A DNA stretch of 64,000 nt from NCBI GenBank assembly GCA_033782935.1, contig JAWQEG010000261.1, positions 333,501 to 397,500 of the forward strand, given 5' to 3'. Within the stretch, counting starts at the first letter, position 1; each line of letters opens with the position of its first letter. The stretch comes from Petrolisthes cinctipes (taxonomy: Eukaryota > Arthropoda > Malacostraca > Decapoda > Porcellanidae). The position numbers and the translations under genes are program-made. This document shows positions 46,617-57,532 of the stretch, in pieces. The notes beneath the pieces are model-generated. The model was given only the letters and a program-made list of their open reading frames with translations. It did not search any database and was not told where the DNA came from.

Positions 46617-47427
46617 TATGAAGTTTCCTCACCTCACACGGTGGAAGACAAGGGAGGAAATCAAAGGAAATCTCATTTGGAGGTGGATCGGGTTGACTCC
46701 AGACAACAACAATACGGCTAATGGGGGAACCATCTTGGAAAAAACGACGGGCAAAGTACACACCAGGGTATCCTTTGGCAAGTTTCGGGTCAACATCAAT
46801 AGGAAAACGGGTGAGGATGTAGCTGGGGAACTTACGAGGCCTCTCAGGTGAGTCTTCAAGAATGAGAGGCAGAGATAAAAATTCACCAGCCTTCACTCTA
46901 TCAATGATGTCCTGACGCTTCCTAGAGATGTAGACAAACCGGGAGGTGACAGCAGCCATCTTGACTTCAGCCAGTTCACGCTGCAACTGGAAGGCCCTGT
47001 TGACATCAGACAACCAACGCAGCTTTGTGTCCGTAGATGGGTTTCCAGAGAAGGAGAGTTTGACATAGGCATCTCTCGGGGCAAAAGCAGGAAGGTTGGA
47101 CGAGGGCAAGGAGTTGGTATACAAAGAAGAAACACCAGGGTGAGGCAGAGAAGGTACGTCGTGCACAGCTGAAGCACCCTTGGCAGTCTTGGCAGCTGGA
47201 GGCAAACAGTCCACACCATCGGAATCCTGCGAGGAGTCGGACGAGGCATCAACAGGTCGCTTGGTAGTGGTTGAGGAGGTGGACGGCTGCAACCTGTGCT
47301 GCGGAGTGACCGAGGAGAGGGGGGGAGGGTTGCGAGAAGGCAGCTCAGGCCAGTGATCCTCAATTGGAGACTCGTCTTCCTCCGACATTGCCAAGTCGGC
47401 CTCCAAGCAGGAATCCGCACTCTCCAT
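45937..47427 (-). CDS. B3 ORF1: gag-like zinc-knuckle protein
   Basis: An intact 496-residue protein from the ATG at 47427 (MESADSCLEADLAM). It has the same domains as B1 and B2: three Cys-rich knuckles, Pro run and C-terminal heptad region. It carries one extra six-residue SPAPPT-type repeat after the Pro run and a few substitutions (RSKCAWC for RPKCAWC). Ends KYSVR. Confidence 0.92.
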   Translation of the reverse strand: MESADSCLEADLAMSEEDESPIEDHWPELPSRNPPPLSSVTPQHRLQPSTSSTTTKRPVDASSDSSQDSDGVDCLPPAAKTAKGASAVHDVPSLPHPGVSSLYTNSLPSSNLPAFAPRDAYVKLSFSGNPSTDTKLRWLSDVNRAFQLQRELAEVKMAAVTSRFVYISRKRQDIIDRVKAGEFLSLPLILEDSPERPRKFPSYILTRFPIDVDPKLAKGYPGVYFARRFFQDGSPISRIVVVWSQPDPPPNEISFDFLPCLPPCEVRKLHNDQPWCYRCWGVGHISRYCSARSKCAWCAADHDSKTCPVRGEPSRPAASTSEPSPPEDTSRWKCPRCLQPGVNVWHGCTRRKVQDRVSTIALPPPPPPPPPPPQSAPPTSPAPPTSPASPPDLVLRKSVATLMSRCTALENRFSALEARIDGLVAAQAANDSKLSTLVEAQQAIISTVTTLTEKMDTVASRLEKLFESVPSPGPSSSPGRSSAPTHRTSTSKYSVR

Positions 47428-47726
47428 CAGGCCAGGCAAGGCCTAGATGGAAAGGAAACAACAACACAAACAACTAAACACTCAATCAGCCAGGGACACA
47501 CACACACAGACAATCACAACAAAACTATACACAGAACCACAACAGACAAACAACACCAGCAACACCACAGAAACAACAACACATAAACAAGAACTCACAA
47601 ACAACACAAAAAATACAAACAAGAGCTCCAAAACAACACAAAACAACAACACAAACGAGAATGGAGACAGAGCGCCACGAGTACGTCCACACTCCACCTG
47701 TTCTGGAGCGAGACTGTGTGTGGATT

Positions 47727-47810
47727 CTCATGGGTCCCGCCTACCCGTATGTATTGTTGCCTGCCTGTTGCTTGACGCTACAGCACAATTAATAATAATA
47801 ATAAAAAAAA
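47727..47810 (+). mobile_element. Right piece of the old B-family tail (B')
   Basis: CTCATGGGTCCCGCC, then TTGACGCTACAGCACAATTA and (AAT)n plus A8. This is the B 3' terminal block with an (AAT)n-A tail like that of B4 (57505-57526), so it belongs to the same diverged subfamily. Confidence 0.75.
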
Positions 47811-48314
47811 CTCATAAACGTATACGAAATGTCTCACCTCAGACATTCTTTTGTTTTTCATTATTGCCATTATTGAATTACAGTGTTACTGATGTTAAAG
47901 TAAGCATCTATATTTTTTATGATGATAAATAATGGTTTATATTTTAATTATAAGGCTATATACAAATTAACAATATGCAATCAAAATCTTTGTAGCCTAT
48001 TATAAGATACACTACTTAAATAATGGTCAGTGATATTATATATTTTTTTTTATACCTCAACCTCGGGACTGAAGGTGGTCAGCCTTGGCTTGAGACTCTT
48101 ACAAGGTCCCGAGATTAATAAGTGATGAAGCTTCGAGATGTTGGTTGGTTGGTTCACATGTTAGTTTATACACGTCATAATAATCATAAGTTAATATATA
48201 GCCACACAATATTCTATCAGTTACTTTACAGTCTGTTCTAGATTGCCATGGTATATAAAAAATGGATTATGATTTATGATGGATCCCATTTTACCCAAAG
48301 TTAAGGGATACTTA
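47811..48314. other. AT-rich DNA without a recognisable gene
   Basis: I see no ORF, RNA gene or clear repeat. CTCGGGAC (about 48063) and GTCCCGAG (about 48106) could pair as an 8-bp stem about 35 bases apart, which is weak evidence for anything. Confidence 0.5.
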
Positions 48315-49634
48315 TCAATACATATTGATGTTGACTTGGAAACCGTCCACTATCAGCCAGCCAGCCAGGTGGTTTGTCATTTCAGTCTGGCAGCTGTACT
48401 CCCCTCCCCCTTTTCTCATTCCATCAGTCCCTCCTAACACCTCCGCCTCCCCCTTACTCTCCCCCCCCCCTTCTCCCCAATAACACGCCGGGTAGAAACA
48501 ACCGTGGATGTGCTTGTCTGGGAGATGGTGGTGTTTCCCTTTCATTAGCTCGGGACTGTACATCTTACATAGGCGAGAACGTAGAGGGCGAGCGTCCCTG
48601 CAGTAAAAGCAGTATTTCTCTGACCGACACTCAGAAGTAGGATGTGAGTCAAGAGCAGAACAATTACCACACTGGGAACTTTTTGTGCAGTTCCTCTTCC
48701 CATAACCAAACTCATAACAGTAAAAACACTGTAAAAGACGCTCAACAAAAGGCTTCACCTCCAAAGAGGTGGGGTTGATGTTAATGCGATCTGGGATATG
48801 GGAGACATAAAAAGTGAGGATGATCATAATTTTACTGCCCTTCATCTTTATTACTTGTTGGACACAATCTGGGCACATAGCGAGAATGTCCTCTTCTGAG
48901 AATTCATACAGGTCCTCATTATATATACGCCCGTTGCTATAATTAAAAATTTGATTTGCTTTGATGGATTTAAACATGCCATCAGAAGGACAGGGGAGAT
49001 TGAGGAGCATCATGGCCTGTGTAAGATATTTGGCTCTGATTAAAACACCCTTACCATACTTTTTTATGTGGCCCATCGGTAGTAATCAAATTTCTTTCTC
49101 CAGGTACCTATGAGCATGGATGAGATTACCACGCCCCTGCCTATGGTAAGCCACAAGCCAAAAGGGTGTAGGAACCCGACGTTCCTTAGGGACATGCTCT
49201 ACAGAGTCATCAAAGATGTTAGGGCAGTAGTCATTGTCACTGTCAACTACAATTGTAGACCGCATCGTCTGAACCTTACAGTGAGTATCCCCAACAATCA
49301 GAGAATCTTTTGCCTCAAAAGCTGCTTTGGCAGCAGCATTTGTATTGAAAGTAATATAGCACCGATTAGATTTACAGTCACTGTCATAAGTGATTCGGAT
49401 AAGAACCACTCCAAAATACTTAAAATGAAGTAGATAGTGCCATAAAAAAGGGATGCAAGTACATTTGTCAACATTAACGTGTCCAAACCACTAACAGGGT
49501 TCGTCGACATAACACCCGACCTGCTAGGTCTTCCTATTTGCAGTCGTCTACATACCACCACGATTAGAGAGTGACTTCTCGAGGGCCTGGTCGACCACCG
49601 TTCGAGGAAGAGAAAGGGGCTTTTTGTTATCCAT
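48315..49634 (-). pseudogene. Decayed ORF1 of another LINE (family D)
   Basis: This gag-like ORF1 remnant begins near the ATG at 49634 (MDNKKPLSLPRTVVDQALEK) and is broken by stops and frame changes near 49555 and 49085. The longest clean stretch (49076-48315) contains a conserved-type domain (IYNEDLYEFSEEDILAMCPD, RININPTSLEVKPFVER) and knuckles CFYCYEFGYGKRNC, CGNCSALDSHPTSEC and CFYCRDARPLRSRLC. The layout matches ORF1 of families A and C (two or three knuckles after a KPF/RPF motif), but sequence similarity is low. In the first and third knuckles the His is replaced by Tyr or Arg, consistent with decay. No ORF2 follows. Confidence 0.75.
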
Positions 49635-50089
49635 ATAACATTATTATTTTTAGAATGGCCCCAGGAGCCAAGAGCTGCTACCTACCGGGCAAATGAGGGA
49701 ACCGAACTCTGGTCGCCATGGGTGGGGTACCTCGCCTCCCCCGGGGCCACTCGTTTTAAAAAGCAGCCCATATGGCTTCAAAGTTTGCCCACGACAGTAC
49801 TGAGACCCCCTTCCCCAACATCTCCCGGCCCAGACACCCAACCATCCAACATAGGACGGCCCCAAGAGGGTGGTCCCTCTGCAGGGCAGCACTGTTGGCT
49901 CGTACTGGCAGCCTATTGCATGGGAACCATTTAGTCTGGTCTCTCACTGGCGACTTTACTTGCATGGGAAACCCTCTCTCCCCGAAATCGGGGCAATGCA
50001 GGGGCCAGAGCCCCCTCTAGTCTAGCTCGCCAGGTCTCAGAGACATGCAAGCCCCACCACCACGTCAAGGCGGTTCTCGTTGGGGAGGC
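49635..50089 (-). other. Probable 5'UTR of LINE D
   Basis: GC-rich block directly upstream of the D ORF1 start, unlike the AT-rich surroundings. No ORF in it is convincing. The outer limit near 50089 is placed where the sequence turns into the AT-rich J element. Confidence 0.45.
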
Positions 50090-51857
50090 AAGAAATGAAT
50101 ATACTGAGATAAGAAGAGTAGCCCAATTGGAATATCAGAAAGATATTATTAATATAGGTAAAGAACAACCAAAACTATTCTATAGTTACATTAAAAGCAA
50201 AACCAAAATGAAGGACAAATTTCAAACCATTATGAGTGAAGGAAAAATGTATACAGAAGAAAAATAAATTTGTGAAATATTAAACACAAAATTTCAGTCT
50301 GTATTCACTATGGAAAATGTATTCACACCAGAAGAAAATACAAACACAAACACGTGTGAACTAAGAGAGTTTAAGGTGAACAGATTATAAATAGAAAAAG
50401 AGTTGGAAGCTGTGGTTAAAACTAAAACAAGTGGATCAGATGAAATTTCATGTTGGATATTAAAAGATTGTGTTAAAGAACTATGTAAGCCATTATTTAT
50501 AATATTCATAAAATAATTTCAGGAAGGAATATTACCAGAAAGTTGGAAGCCAGCAAACATAGTCCCATTATTTAAGAAAGGAAATAGACAAGACCCACTT
50601 AACTACAGACCTGTATCACTAACAAGTTTAGTGTGTAAAATTATAAGAAAAAATTGTGTTGAGCACTTGAATAAAAATTATATGATAACAGAGAGACAAT
50701 TTGGGTTTAGGAAGGAAATATCATGTGGAACAAATTAGGAAGTTACTATACAAAAATATCAGAAACAATACAAAAAAGAAAAGGATAAGTGGATACCATT
50801 TACTTAAACTTTTGACAGAGTTCTGCACCAAAGACTTATATGGAAATTACAAGATAAAAGAGAAGTGAAAGGAAAACTACTAAAATAGATGGAATATTTC
50901 CTAGTAGGAAGCAAAACAAGAACAGTACTAAGAGGGAACTATTCTCTGTGGCTAAAGGTCACAAGTGGAGTTCCTCAAGGCTCAGTATTAGCACAAACAA
51001 TGTTCTTAATATATATAAATATTAAAGAAGTAAATGCTACAGATGGCACTTAAATGAATATGTTTGCTGTTGATGTAAAGATACAAAGAACAATTAAAAA
51101 TGAAGACTGCTGCAAAAAGTTACAAGAATACTTGAAGAAAATGGTAGACTGGAGTAATAAATGGCAGAGTTTAATGCAGATAAATGTCATGCTATTAAAT
51201 TTGAAAGAAGTGAAAGAAGACCGCATTGGCAGTACAAGCTTGGAAACAAAATATGAAGAGATTTAGGGTTAATGGTAAATAAGAAATTGACATCAGATAT
51301 TCATATAAATGAAAAAGTGAGAAACATGTATGCATTGTTAGCAAATATGAGAGTGGCATTCACTTATATAGACGAAGAAATGGCCAAGAAAATAATAGCA
51401 TTCTTTATAAGGTCTACCTTGGAATAAGCTGCAGTAGTATGGAACCCACATTTCAAGAAACATATCACCAAATAAAAAAAGTACAAAGAGCAGCAACAAG
51501 ATGGGAACCAGGTCTAAGAGAACTAAGCTATAAAAAAAGACTAGAGATACTAAATTCACTTAAACTGGAAGAAAGACGAAAGAGAAGAGATATGATTATG
51601 GTTTACAAATGTGTCACAGAAAAAGAAAAGATAGATATAGAAATCTTGAGTCAACAAGGAATACCTACAATGAGAGGACATAGTAAGAAATTAATTAAAG
51701 GAAGAGGAGATAAAGATGTACAAAAATATATATTCCAAATAGAGTAATAGACGAATGGAATAAATTACCAGAAGAAGTGGTGTGTGTCAAAAACATATAT
51801 AACTTTAAAGAAAAATATGATAATTGGGTTTTAAAATACGGGACATTACGAGCTTGA
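50090..51857 (+). pseudogene. Decayed LINE reverse transcriptase (family J, CR1/Jockey-type)
   Basis: An AT-rich RT relic with at least ten in-frame stops. Readable motifs in order: FYSYIKSKTKMKDKF, KELEAVVKTKTSGSDEI, ESWKPANIVPLFKKGNR, LNYRPVSLTSLVCKII, RQFGFRK, SGVPQGSVLAQTMF (near 50970), FAVDVK where FADD is expected (near 51063), KVQRAATRW, and a C-terminal DEWNKLPEEVV..IYNFKEKYD. The last motif is typical of CR1/Jockey-like elements without RNase H; the clade is a guess from motifs. It lacks the endonuclease and is 5'-truncated. It is not related to families A, B or C. Confidence 0.82.
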
Positions 51858-52029
51858 CTCAATCCTGTAAAGATACAAATGGGTAAGAAATAGGATAAAA
51901 CACAAAACACACATAAAAAAAGACACACAAAACACACATAAAATAAAAACACACAAAATAAAACACCCCCCCACACACACGTAAACACAAATATATAAGA
52001 CAAAAAGCTTACATATATACAATGTTTCA
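51858..52029. repeat. A/C-rich simple sequence
   Basis: Irregular ACACA/AAAACACAC repeats at about 51897-51990. No gene seen. Confidence 0.6.
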
Positions 52030-52141
52030 GCAGGATTCTGTAGGCTGCAGCAGGCTTCTGGGGACTTCAGTAGGCTACAGGAGGCTTCTGTAGGCTTCAG
52101 CAGGCTTCTGGGGGCTTCAGTAGGCTTCTGGGGACTTCTGA
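52030..52141. repeat. 10-bp minisatellite
   Basis: About eleven tandem, slightly varying copies of YAGGCTTCWG (for example CAGGCTTCTG and TAGGCTTCAG), some with GGGGACTTC variants. Confidence 0.8.
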
Positions 52142-52210
52142 AATTTTGATAGTACTTTAAATAAATATTTACAATATATACAAATGAGTGAAATAAGTTA
52201 AAATTAAAAC

Positions 52211-52244
<34 letters not shown>

Positions 52245-52513
52245 TCTATGAGGATATTATACATTAACATTATATAATGTAAAACAATATAATTATATTG
52301 ATGAATAAATAAAAACAATAGATAAGTAAAATGTGTGTGTGCGTGTGAACAGTCCATTACAAGTACACACACACATACATACACACATACACATACAAAC
52401 ACACACACGGAAACGCACTCTCAGTCCCCAAAATAAACAAAAACAAAAAAACTCACACATGCACAAAAAATACAATACAGTAGAAAAAAAAAGCACACAT
52501 ACACAAAAAAAAA

Positions 52514-52544
<31 letters not shown>

Positions 52545-52559
52545 CACCCATACACAATG
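52142..52559. repeat. AT-rich DNA with (ATT)n, (CA)n and A-rich tracts
   Basis: (ATT)n at about 52209-52242, (CA)n-type tracts at about 52361-52410 and 52531-52547, and an A run at about 52506-52530. No gene is supported. Confidence 0.7.
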
Positions 52560-52561
52560 TA

Positions 52562-52747
52562 CTGTTGGCCGTACTCCCGTGAGGGCCACACAGCGTTATC
52601 AACTCTTGTCGAGATAGTAATTCCGAACCGCCAGCTCGAAGCACACCCATTGGTGCCAATGATTGGAACTACAACTAGTGGTTCGGGGTTACAACCTCGG
52701 CCAGTGTTGCCAATGCTGTGTGGCCCTCACGGGAGTGCGGCCAACTG
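52562..52747. mobile_element. MITE E: 186-bp foldback element, Tc1/mariner-like ends
   Basis: Nearly the whole element is an inverted repeat. The left end reads CTGTTGGCCGTACTCCCGTG and the right end (reverse complement) CAGTTGGCCGCACTCCCGTG, with similarity continuing about 70 bp inward. It is flanked by TA (52560-52561 and 52748-52749). CAGT-type ends with a TA duplication fit Tc1/mariner. There is no coding capacity. Confidence 0.82.
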
Positions 52748-52811
52748 TATTTATGAATATATGTGTGTCATTTGAAAAAAAAAACTCAAAATAAACAACA
52801 ATAACAATGTA

Positions 52812-53855
52812 CAGTGTTGAGCAGCAATCAGTATGTATCCCCCCTGTTGGCTGAAGCCTTGGTCAGAGAAGAGCAGAGAATTGAACAACCCCTGCTGCCA
52901 CCACCCACCCTCACACCCCCACCCTCAAGGGGATAGTATACTTTTGATAGATTGGAGCGCCTTAATTCCTCCAAAGTATGCCAGGAAACAGACCCAGATG
53001 AAGAAAAATAATGGTATCCTGTTACCTGGAATAGTTTGGAGGAATTATTTGCTCCAGATTTACCACCTAAAACAATGTGCTATATACCCCCTTAAGAAAG
53101 TTGGTAGGTTGACATGATAGCACCTGACGTATTGATGATTAAACATTCACTTGAATTACCAATACCGTCCATAACACACCAGGAGGTAATTTGTAATAAT
53201 GTGTTAATATGGTATTATGGTGATAACAAATTTATATACAGGTAGATAAAATAAAAAAAGGGAGAAAAAGCCATATATCTATCAATTTACTGATATTATT
53301 GTCACTAAATAATTTGAACATGTCAAGTGAATGTGTTACTCCAATAATATACGATATATTACAGTCCATCACCACCACTACCCTAACACTCCACTGTAGT
53401 GCCAACCAACAAAACCTCCAACATGAAAGAATCAACTAATTTATTAATAACACTGTAGCGGCCACATATATGGCCACTCTTGTAACTCTATGTATACCTA
53501 CTCCTATATCCCTGTGTCTATTCATAGCCAGACACGGTATGGCGAGTACACCTGTCCTCTTTCGATCCTTCTCCTCACTCCCATTTGTTGTCCCTCCTAA
53601 CACAAAACAATGAACGTGATATGTCTACGTATGGGCCAGGTTGTTTATCAAACAAAATATAATAATCTACGGTCAGGAAATCATCTACGAATACTATTCC
53701 TTCTATATATGGGACTATATGTCAAAGATTCAAACCAAATTTTGATATGAATCAGCGAGTCAACGTTGTAGGGCGGGAGTGGTTTTTCGATTCCCTGCTC
53801 TACTCTGACCATGGCTTCAGCCAAGAGGGGGGATACAGATTGCTGCTCGTGACAG
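52812..53855. mobile_element. TIR element F: about 1.04 kb, non-coding
   Basis: Inverted ends of about 100 bp: left CAGTGTTGAGCAGCAATC, right (reverse complement) CTGTCACGAGCAGCAATC. Both continue through GTATCCCCCCTgTTGGCTGAAGCC-like sequence and a GGTCAGAG block. TA flanks at 52810-52811 and 53856-53857. The interior (about 52920-53760) has no supported ORF. It looks like a non-autonomous Tc1/mariner-type element. Confidence 0.78.
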
Positions 53856-53857
53856 TA

Positions 53858-54021
53858 TTTATAAATAATGTATACAGTATATGATTTAAACACACATACA
53901 CACACACAAAAAACACACACACACAAAAAAAATGAACACACGAAAAAAAGAAAAACACAGATATAACCCATACACGGAGAAAAAAAACACAACGCTCTTA
54001 TATATATGTATGCGTCACTTG

Positions 54022-54052
<31 letters not shown>

Positions 54053-54071
54053 ATGCACTTATCAATATGTA
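53858..54071. repeat. A-rich and (CA)n sequence between TIR elements
   Basis: Repeats of ACACAC and AAAAAACAC at about 53890-54055. No gene. Confidence 0.6.
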
Positions 54072-54234
54072 CAGTAGGCGGCAGAAGTCCTGTCACCTCA
54101 CCTGCTTCACCAAGACATGCAGTATTCATGGACTCGAGAAATAGGCACGTTTTCTACACCTAAACATCTCGAGTCTATGAACATCGCGTGCCTCGGTGAA
54201 GCAAGTGAGGCAACAGGAATATTGTTGCTTACTG
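54072..54234. mobile_element. MITE G: 163-bp foldback element
   Basis: Left end CAGTAGGCGGCAGAAGTCC, right end (reverse complement) CAGTAAGCAACAATATTCC. The arms converge in a strong inner palindrome (CTCACCTGCTTCACC against GGTGAAGCAAGTGAG; GACTCGAGA against TCTCGAGTC) around a loop of about 27 bases. Flanked by TA at 54070-54071 and 54235-54236. Confidence 0.82.
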
Positions 54235-54236
54235 TA

Positions 54237-54328
54237 CAGCTGGCCACACTCCCGCGAGGCCAACTCAGCGTTGTCAACGTTGGCCGAGATATTAACCCCG
54301 AAACACTATTAGTGAACTCCGCTAGCTC
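54237..54328. mobile_element. MITE E' : truncated second copy of E
   Basis: CAGCTGGCCACACTCCCGCG matches the E terminus and continues about 90 bp. It starts directly after the TA shared with G and is cut off at the B4 boundary. No right arm is found after B4. Confidence 0.7.
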
Positions 54329-57300
54329 GAACCAGGGTCAAGTGCTTCAGCAACTCGTTTGTGTATTGCTGTGCCCCCTAAATATTGTCCGACTTACATC
54401 TTATTTATGGCCCATGTATTTCCTAAATTTGACATATCATCAGCTGAACAGTTGTACTCGGATCTTGTATCTGCTACTCATAACTTTTATAGGCTATACG
54501 TCTCTCGGCCACACCTCCAGCATCGCCATACTGCCCACTCCTGGACGCTGGATGCACGTATACAGGAGGCAAAGAGGGAGGCTGAACGTGATGGCCTATT
54601 GTTTCAAGCCAACCCAACCCCTGACCTGCTCCATCGTTACCAGATGTCTAGGGACGCTTTAGTCGCCCTGCAGGAGTGTGCTCACACTGAGTCTTGGTAG
54701 CGGTTCACGGACAGCATCAACCAGCAAACAAGTGTGACTTCTATGTGGCACTTCATCCGTCGGGTTGTTAAAAAGACACCGGCCACTGCTCGTCATCACA
54801 CTCCCGCCGACTATGCCCAACAACTTGTCGATGCCTGGTCAGAACAATCTACCCCAGCCAGTCTACCCATCCACATACAAGATGCACTCGCTTCCCGTGC
54901 TGCTGTCCATCGGCTACGTCTAATGTCTGCTCTGTTACAAGATGATGATGATGATGATGCAGAGGAGATAACTGAGGAGGAGTTGCGCCGTGCTTTCTCT
55001 CGAGGTAGAGCTTCTTCCCCTGGTGATGATGGTATTACTTATGCTGTGCTGTGCCCCTACTTCAACAAGTTCCTGGGAATCCTCTATTTCGATTGTACAA
55101 TCTTTGTCTTCGTGATGGTTGTGTGCCACAAGCCTGGACCAGCAGCACAATAATACCCATCCCTAAGCCCGGCATTGCGAAGTTCAGGCCTATTTCCCTT
55201 ACTTCCTGTTTTTTTATGGTTAGAGAGAGAATCTTACTCAATCGTCTCATGTACCGACTGCAGGATCAGCTTTTTCCATGGCTGTTTGGTTTCCTTCCCC
55301 AGCGGAGCACACACCACTGCCTTGTCGACCTGTACTCTCGCCTCTCCAGGGACAGTGTGGTTGCCTTTATTGACCTTCGAAGTGCCTTCGATGTTGCTAA
55401 TAGAGACGTCATATTGGATCAACTGGCTGACTTTGGGATAAAGGCTACTCCAATACAATGGATTCAGGGCTACCTCAGTAACAGAACCTCCCGTGTGTTT
55501 TTCAGTGGTGCTCTCAGTCCTTTGCACAGTTTTCATCTTGGTACGCCTCAAGGGGGTGTTCTCAGCCCATTGTTATTTAATATTCTGATGCATCGGTTGC
55601 TCACTTCTCTCCCTGATATTCCTGGAGCTACAATTACGTGCTATGCTGATGATATCTGTGTTCATTCTACCTTACCAAGCGATCTCCAATGGTTTCGTGA
55701 CTCCTTCTCTGTGGCCTCCTCTCACTGTGGCATTATTGTCTCCCCAAATAAGAGCAGAACATTCACCTGCCGCCTTCCTCAAGCTCAGCCAGTATTCACC
55801 ATTGGAGGGATTGTCATTCCCATGTGTTCCCAGTACCGCTACCTGGGTGCACCAGTCAATATTTGGCCGATTGTCCCTGCCAGACCTCAAGACCATCCCA
55901 TTGTCCAGGACTTATTGGGTCGTCTCCAGTGCCGACTTACACCACTTCAATGGCTCTCTAACAACTCCTCGGGCATCTCTATTCCAGGAGCCAGGACTAT
56001 CTATATTGCTTTTATCCGTTCAGTTGTTGATTACCTCTCCCCTGCTTTGATTCATCTTCCCAGGGCTACTCTGGAAACTTTAGAAAAATTTCAGAATAGA
56101 GCAATGAGAGTAATTCTCGGCTGTCCAAAGTCGACCAGGATAGTGAATATGCAGCGTGAGTTGCGTCATCCCTCATTAATCGAGATAAATTATAGTAATG
56201 ATACTAGCTTCACTGTCAAGTGCCTCCATTTCCCACATCTTTCACCCCATTACTCTCAGTTAGTCAGGACTTTTCTCAGATCAAACTCCCCTGTCCCTCC
56301 CATACTGCCTGCTGGACGTACTCTTATAAGGTCTGTTTCCTCTTTGCTCCATAGTCTTAATGTAGATATAATGGTTGCAGATTTCCCTCCAGGGCCCCCT
56401 CCATGGATGCTACCAACACCTGATGTAAGCTTCACACCTACCTCCAAGTCGGAACTGCCTTCTCTACAGCGGCAGTTGGCTCTGGAACACATAGAAACAG
56501 TGACGTCCTCCATCACAGATCTATACTGCCTCTACACTGATGGCTCAATGCAAGTGGATGGTGCAGCAGTTTGTGCAGTTTTCTCACCTGACTTGGAGTC
56601 ACCTCCAGAGGGCTGGGTTGGCCGTCGTCTCTGTAACCACTCTAGCTCAACATTGTGTGAACTGTATGTCTTTCTGGATGCTGTTAGTCTTGTTTGTCAA
56701 CGTGGAGTGAATGCTGCCATCTTTTGTGACTCCAAAATTGCCCTTCATTCCCTTTCCAGTGTTCAGCCCACACACACTATTGTTGTTCAGTATACTTTGT
56801 CGTTTTTGGCCTTATTGCGTCATTGTAACTTTAAGGTTTACATCACAATGTTACAGTTGACAGACTCGCGAAGGAAGCCTGCCGTCTGCCTCCTCGTGGT
56901 GTTGGAGGTCCTCTCTCCCTGACACGTTACCTCTCTAGTGTCCGACCCGCCGCTCTCCTCCCTGTACGTCATAGTGTACAGCGACGCATGGATTTAGAGA
57001 GGTCCTTCAGCATATCCATCACCCACTACGAGTCTGTCTACCATCACAAATATTCCCACCGTCGTCGGGGCCTAATTGTTCAGAGGCACAATGTAGTCTC
57101 TGCTCGTTTGAGGCTTGGGTACCGGCCACCGTGGCAGGGTGCTGGGATGCAGGGTGAGCCTCCCTTCACTGAGTGTCGCTTGTGTCGAGCGCCTCGTGCT
57201 AACACTACAGAACACTATTGTCTGGCAAGCCCCACTGTCCGACACTTGCTGCCCCGGGGCCTGCCACTTGATGTGGTTTGTCGACACCTGCTGAACCATC

Positions 57301-57353
57301 AGGTTTTAGAGGAACTTTTGGTACACCATCCTCGTTTTGGTGGATTTATGTAG
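54329..57353 (+). pseudogene. B4 ORF2 remnant: RT and RNase H
   Basis: Family B ORF2 from the post-endonuclease region (PPKYCPTYILFMAHVFP) to the C-terminal CRLCRAPRANTTEHYC. Defects: TGG to TAG near 54698; a frame change near 55048 in the RT N-terminus; and a deletion with frame change near 56835 in RNase H after FCDSKIALHS. The RT core is readable from 55051 to 56830 (FRPISLTSCF, AFIDLRSAFD, GTPQGGVLSPLLFN, CYADDICVHST). Many substitutions relative to B1-B3 mark it as older. Confidence 0.9.
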
Positions 57354-57526
57354 GTCATAATGTAAATATTTGTCTGAATTCTCGTGTTTCATTCTGTTAT
57401 GTTTTCGTGATGTGTGTCAGTGTGTGTGTGTATTAATTGGATTATTTTCATGGGTCCCGCCATCCTTTATGTTTTGTTGTCTGTCTGTTGATTGGTGCGA
57501 CGGCGCAATAATAATAATAAAAAAAA
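54329..57526 (+). mobile_element. LINE family B copy B4 (5'-truncated, diverged subfamily)
   Basis: It begins within ORF2, in the region between endonuclease and RT, and extends through the 3'UTR to an (AAT)n-A8 tail (57505-57526), unlike the pure poly(A) of B1-B3. It is visibly more diverged than the other B copies. I could not find a clear target-site duplication. Confidence 0.9.
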
Positions 57527-57532
57527 CTACTT

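Larger units (their letters stand above)
42062..47715 (-). mobile_element. Full-length LINE family B copy B3
   Basis: A 5.65-kb minus-strand copy with poly(A) (T run from 42062), both ORFs intact, and a standard 5' end (CAGTCTCGCTCC). The flanking duplication GTGTGTGGATT at 42051-42061 and 47716-47726 is 10-11 bp, with one base ambiguous against the element's first C. It is inserted in a (GT)n tract of the older tail B'. Confidence 0.95.

Noticed and set aside
49650..50020. Several 70-80 codon frames on both strands
   Set aside because: GC-rich block with few stops; no start context, domain or homology recognised.
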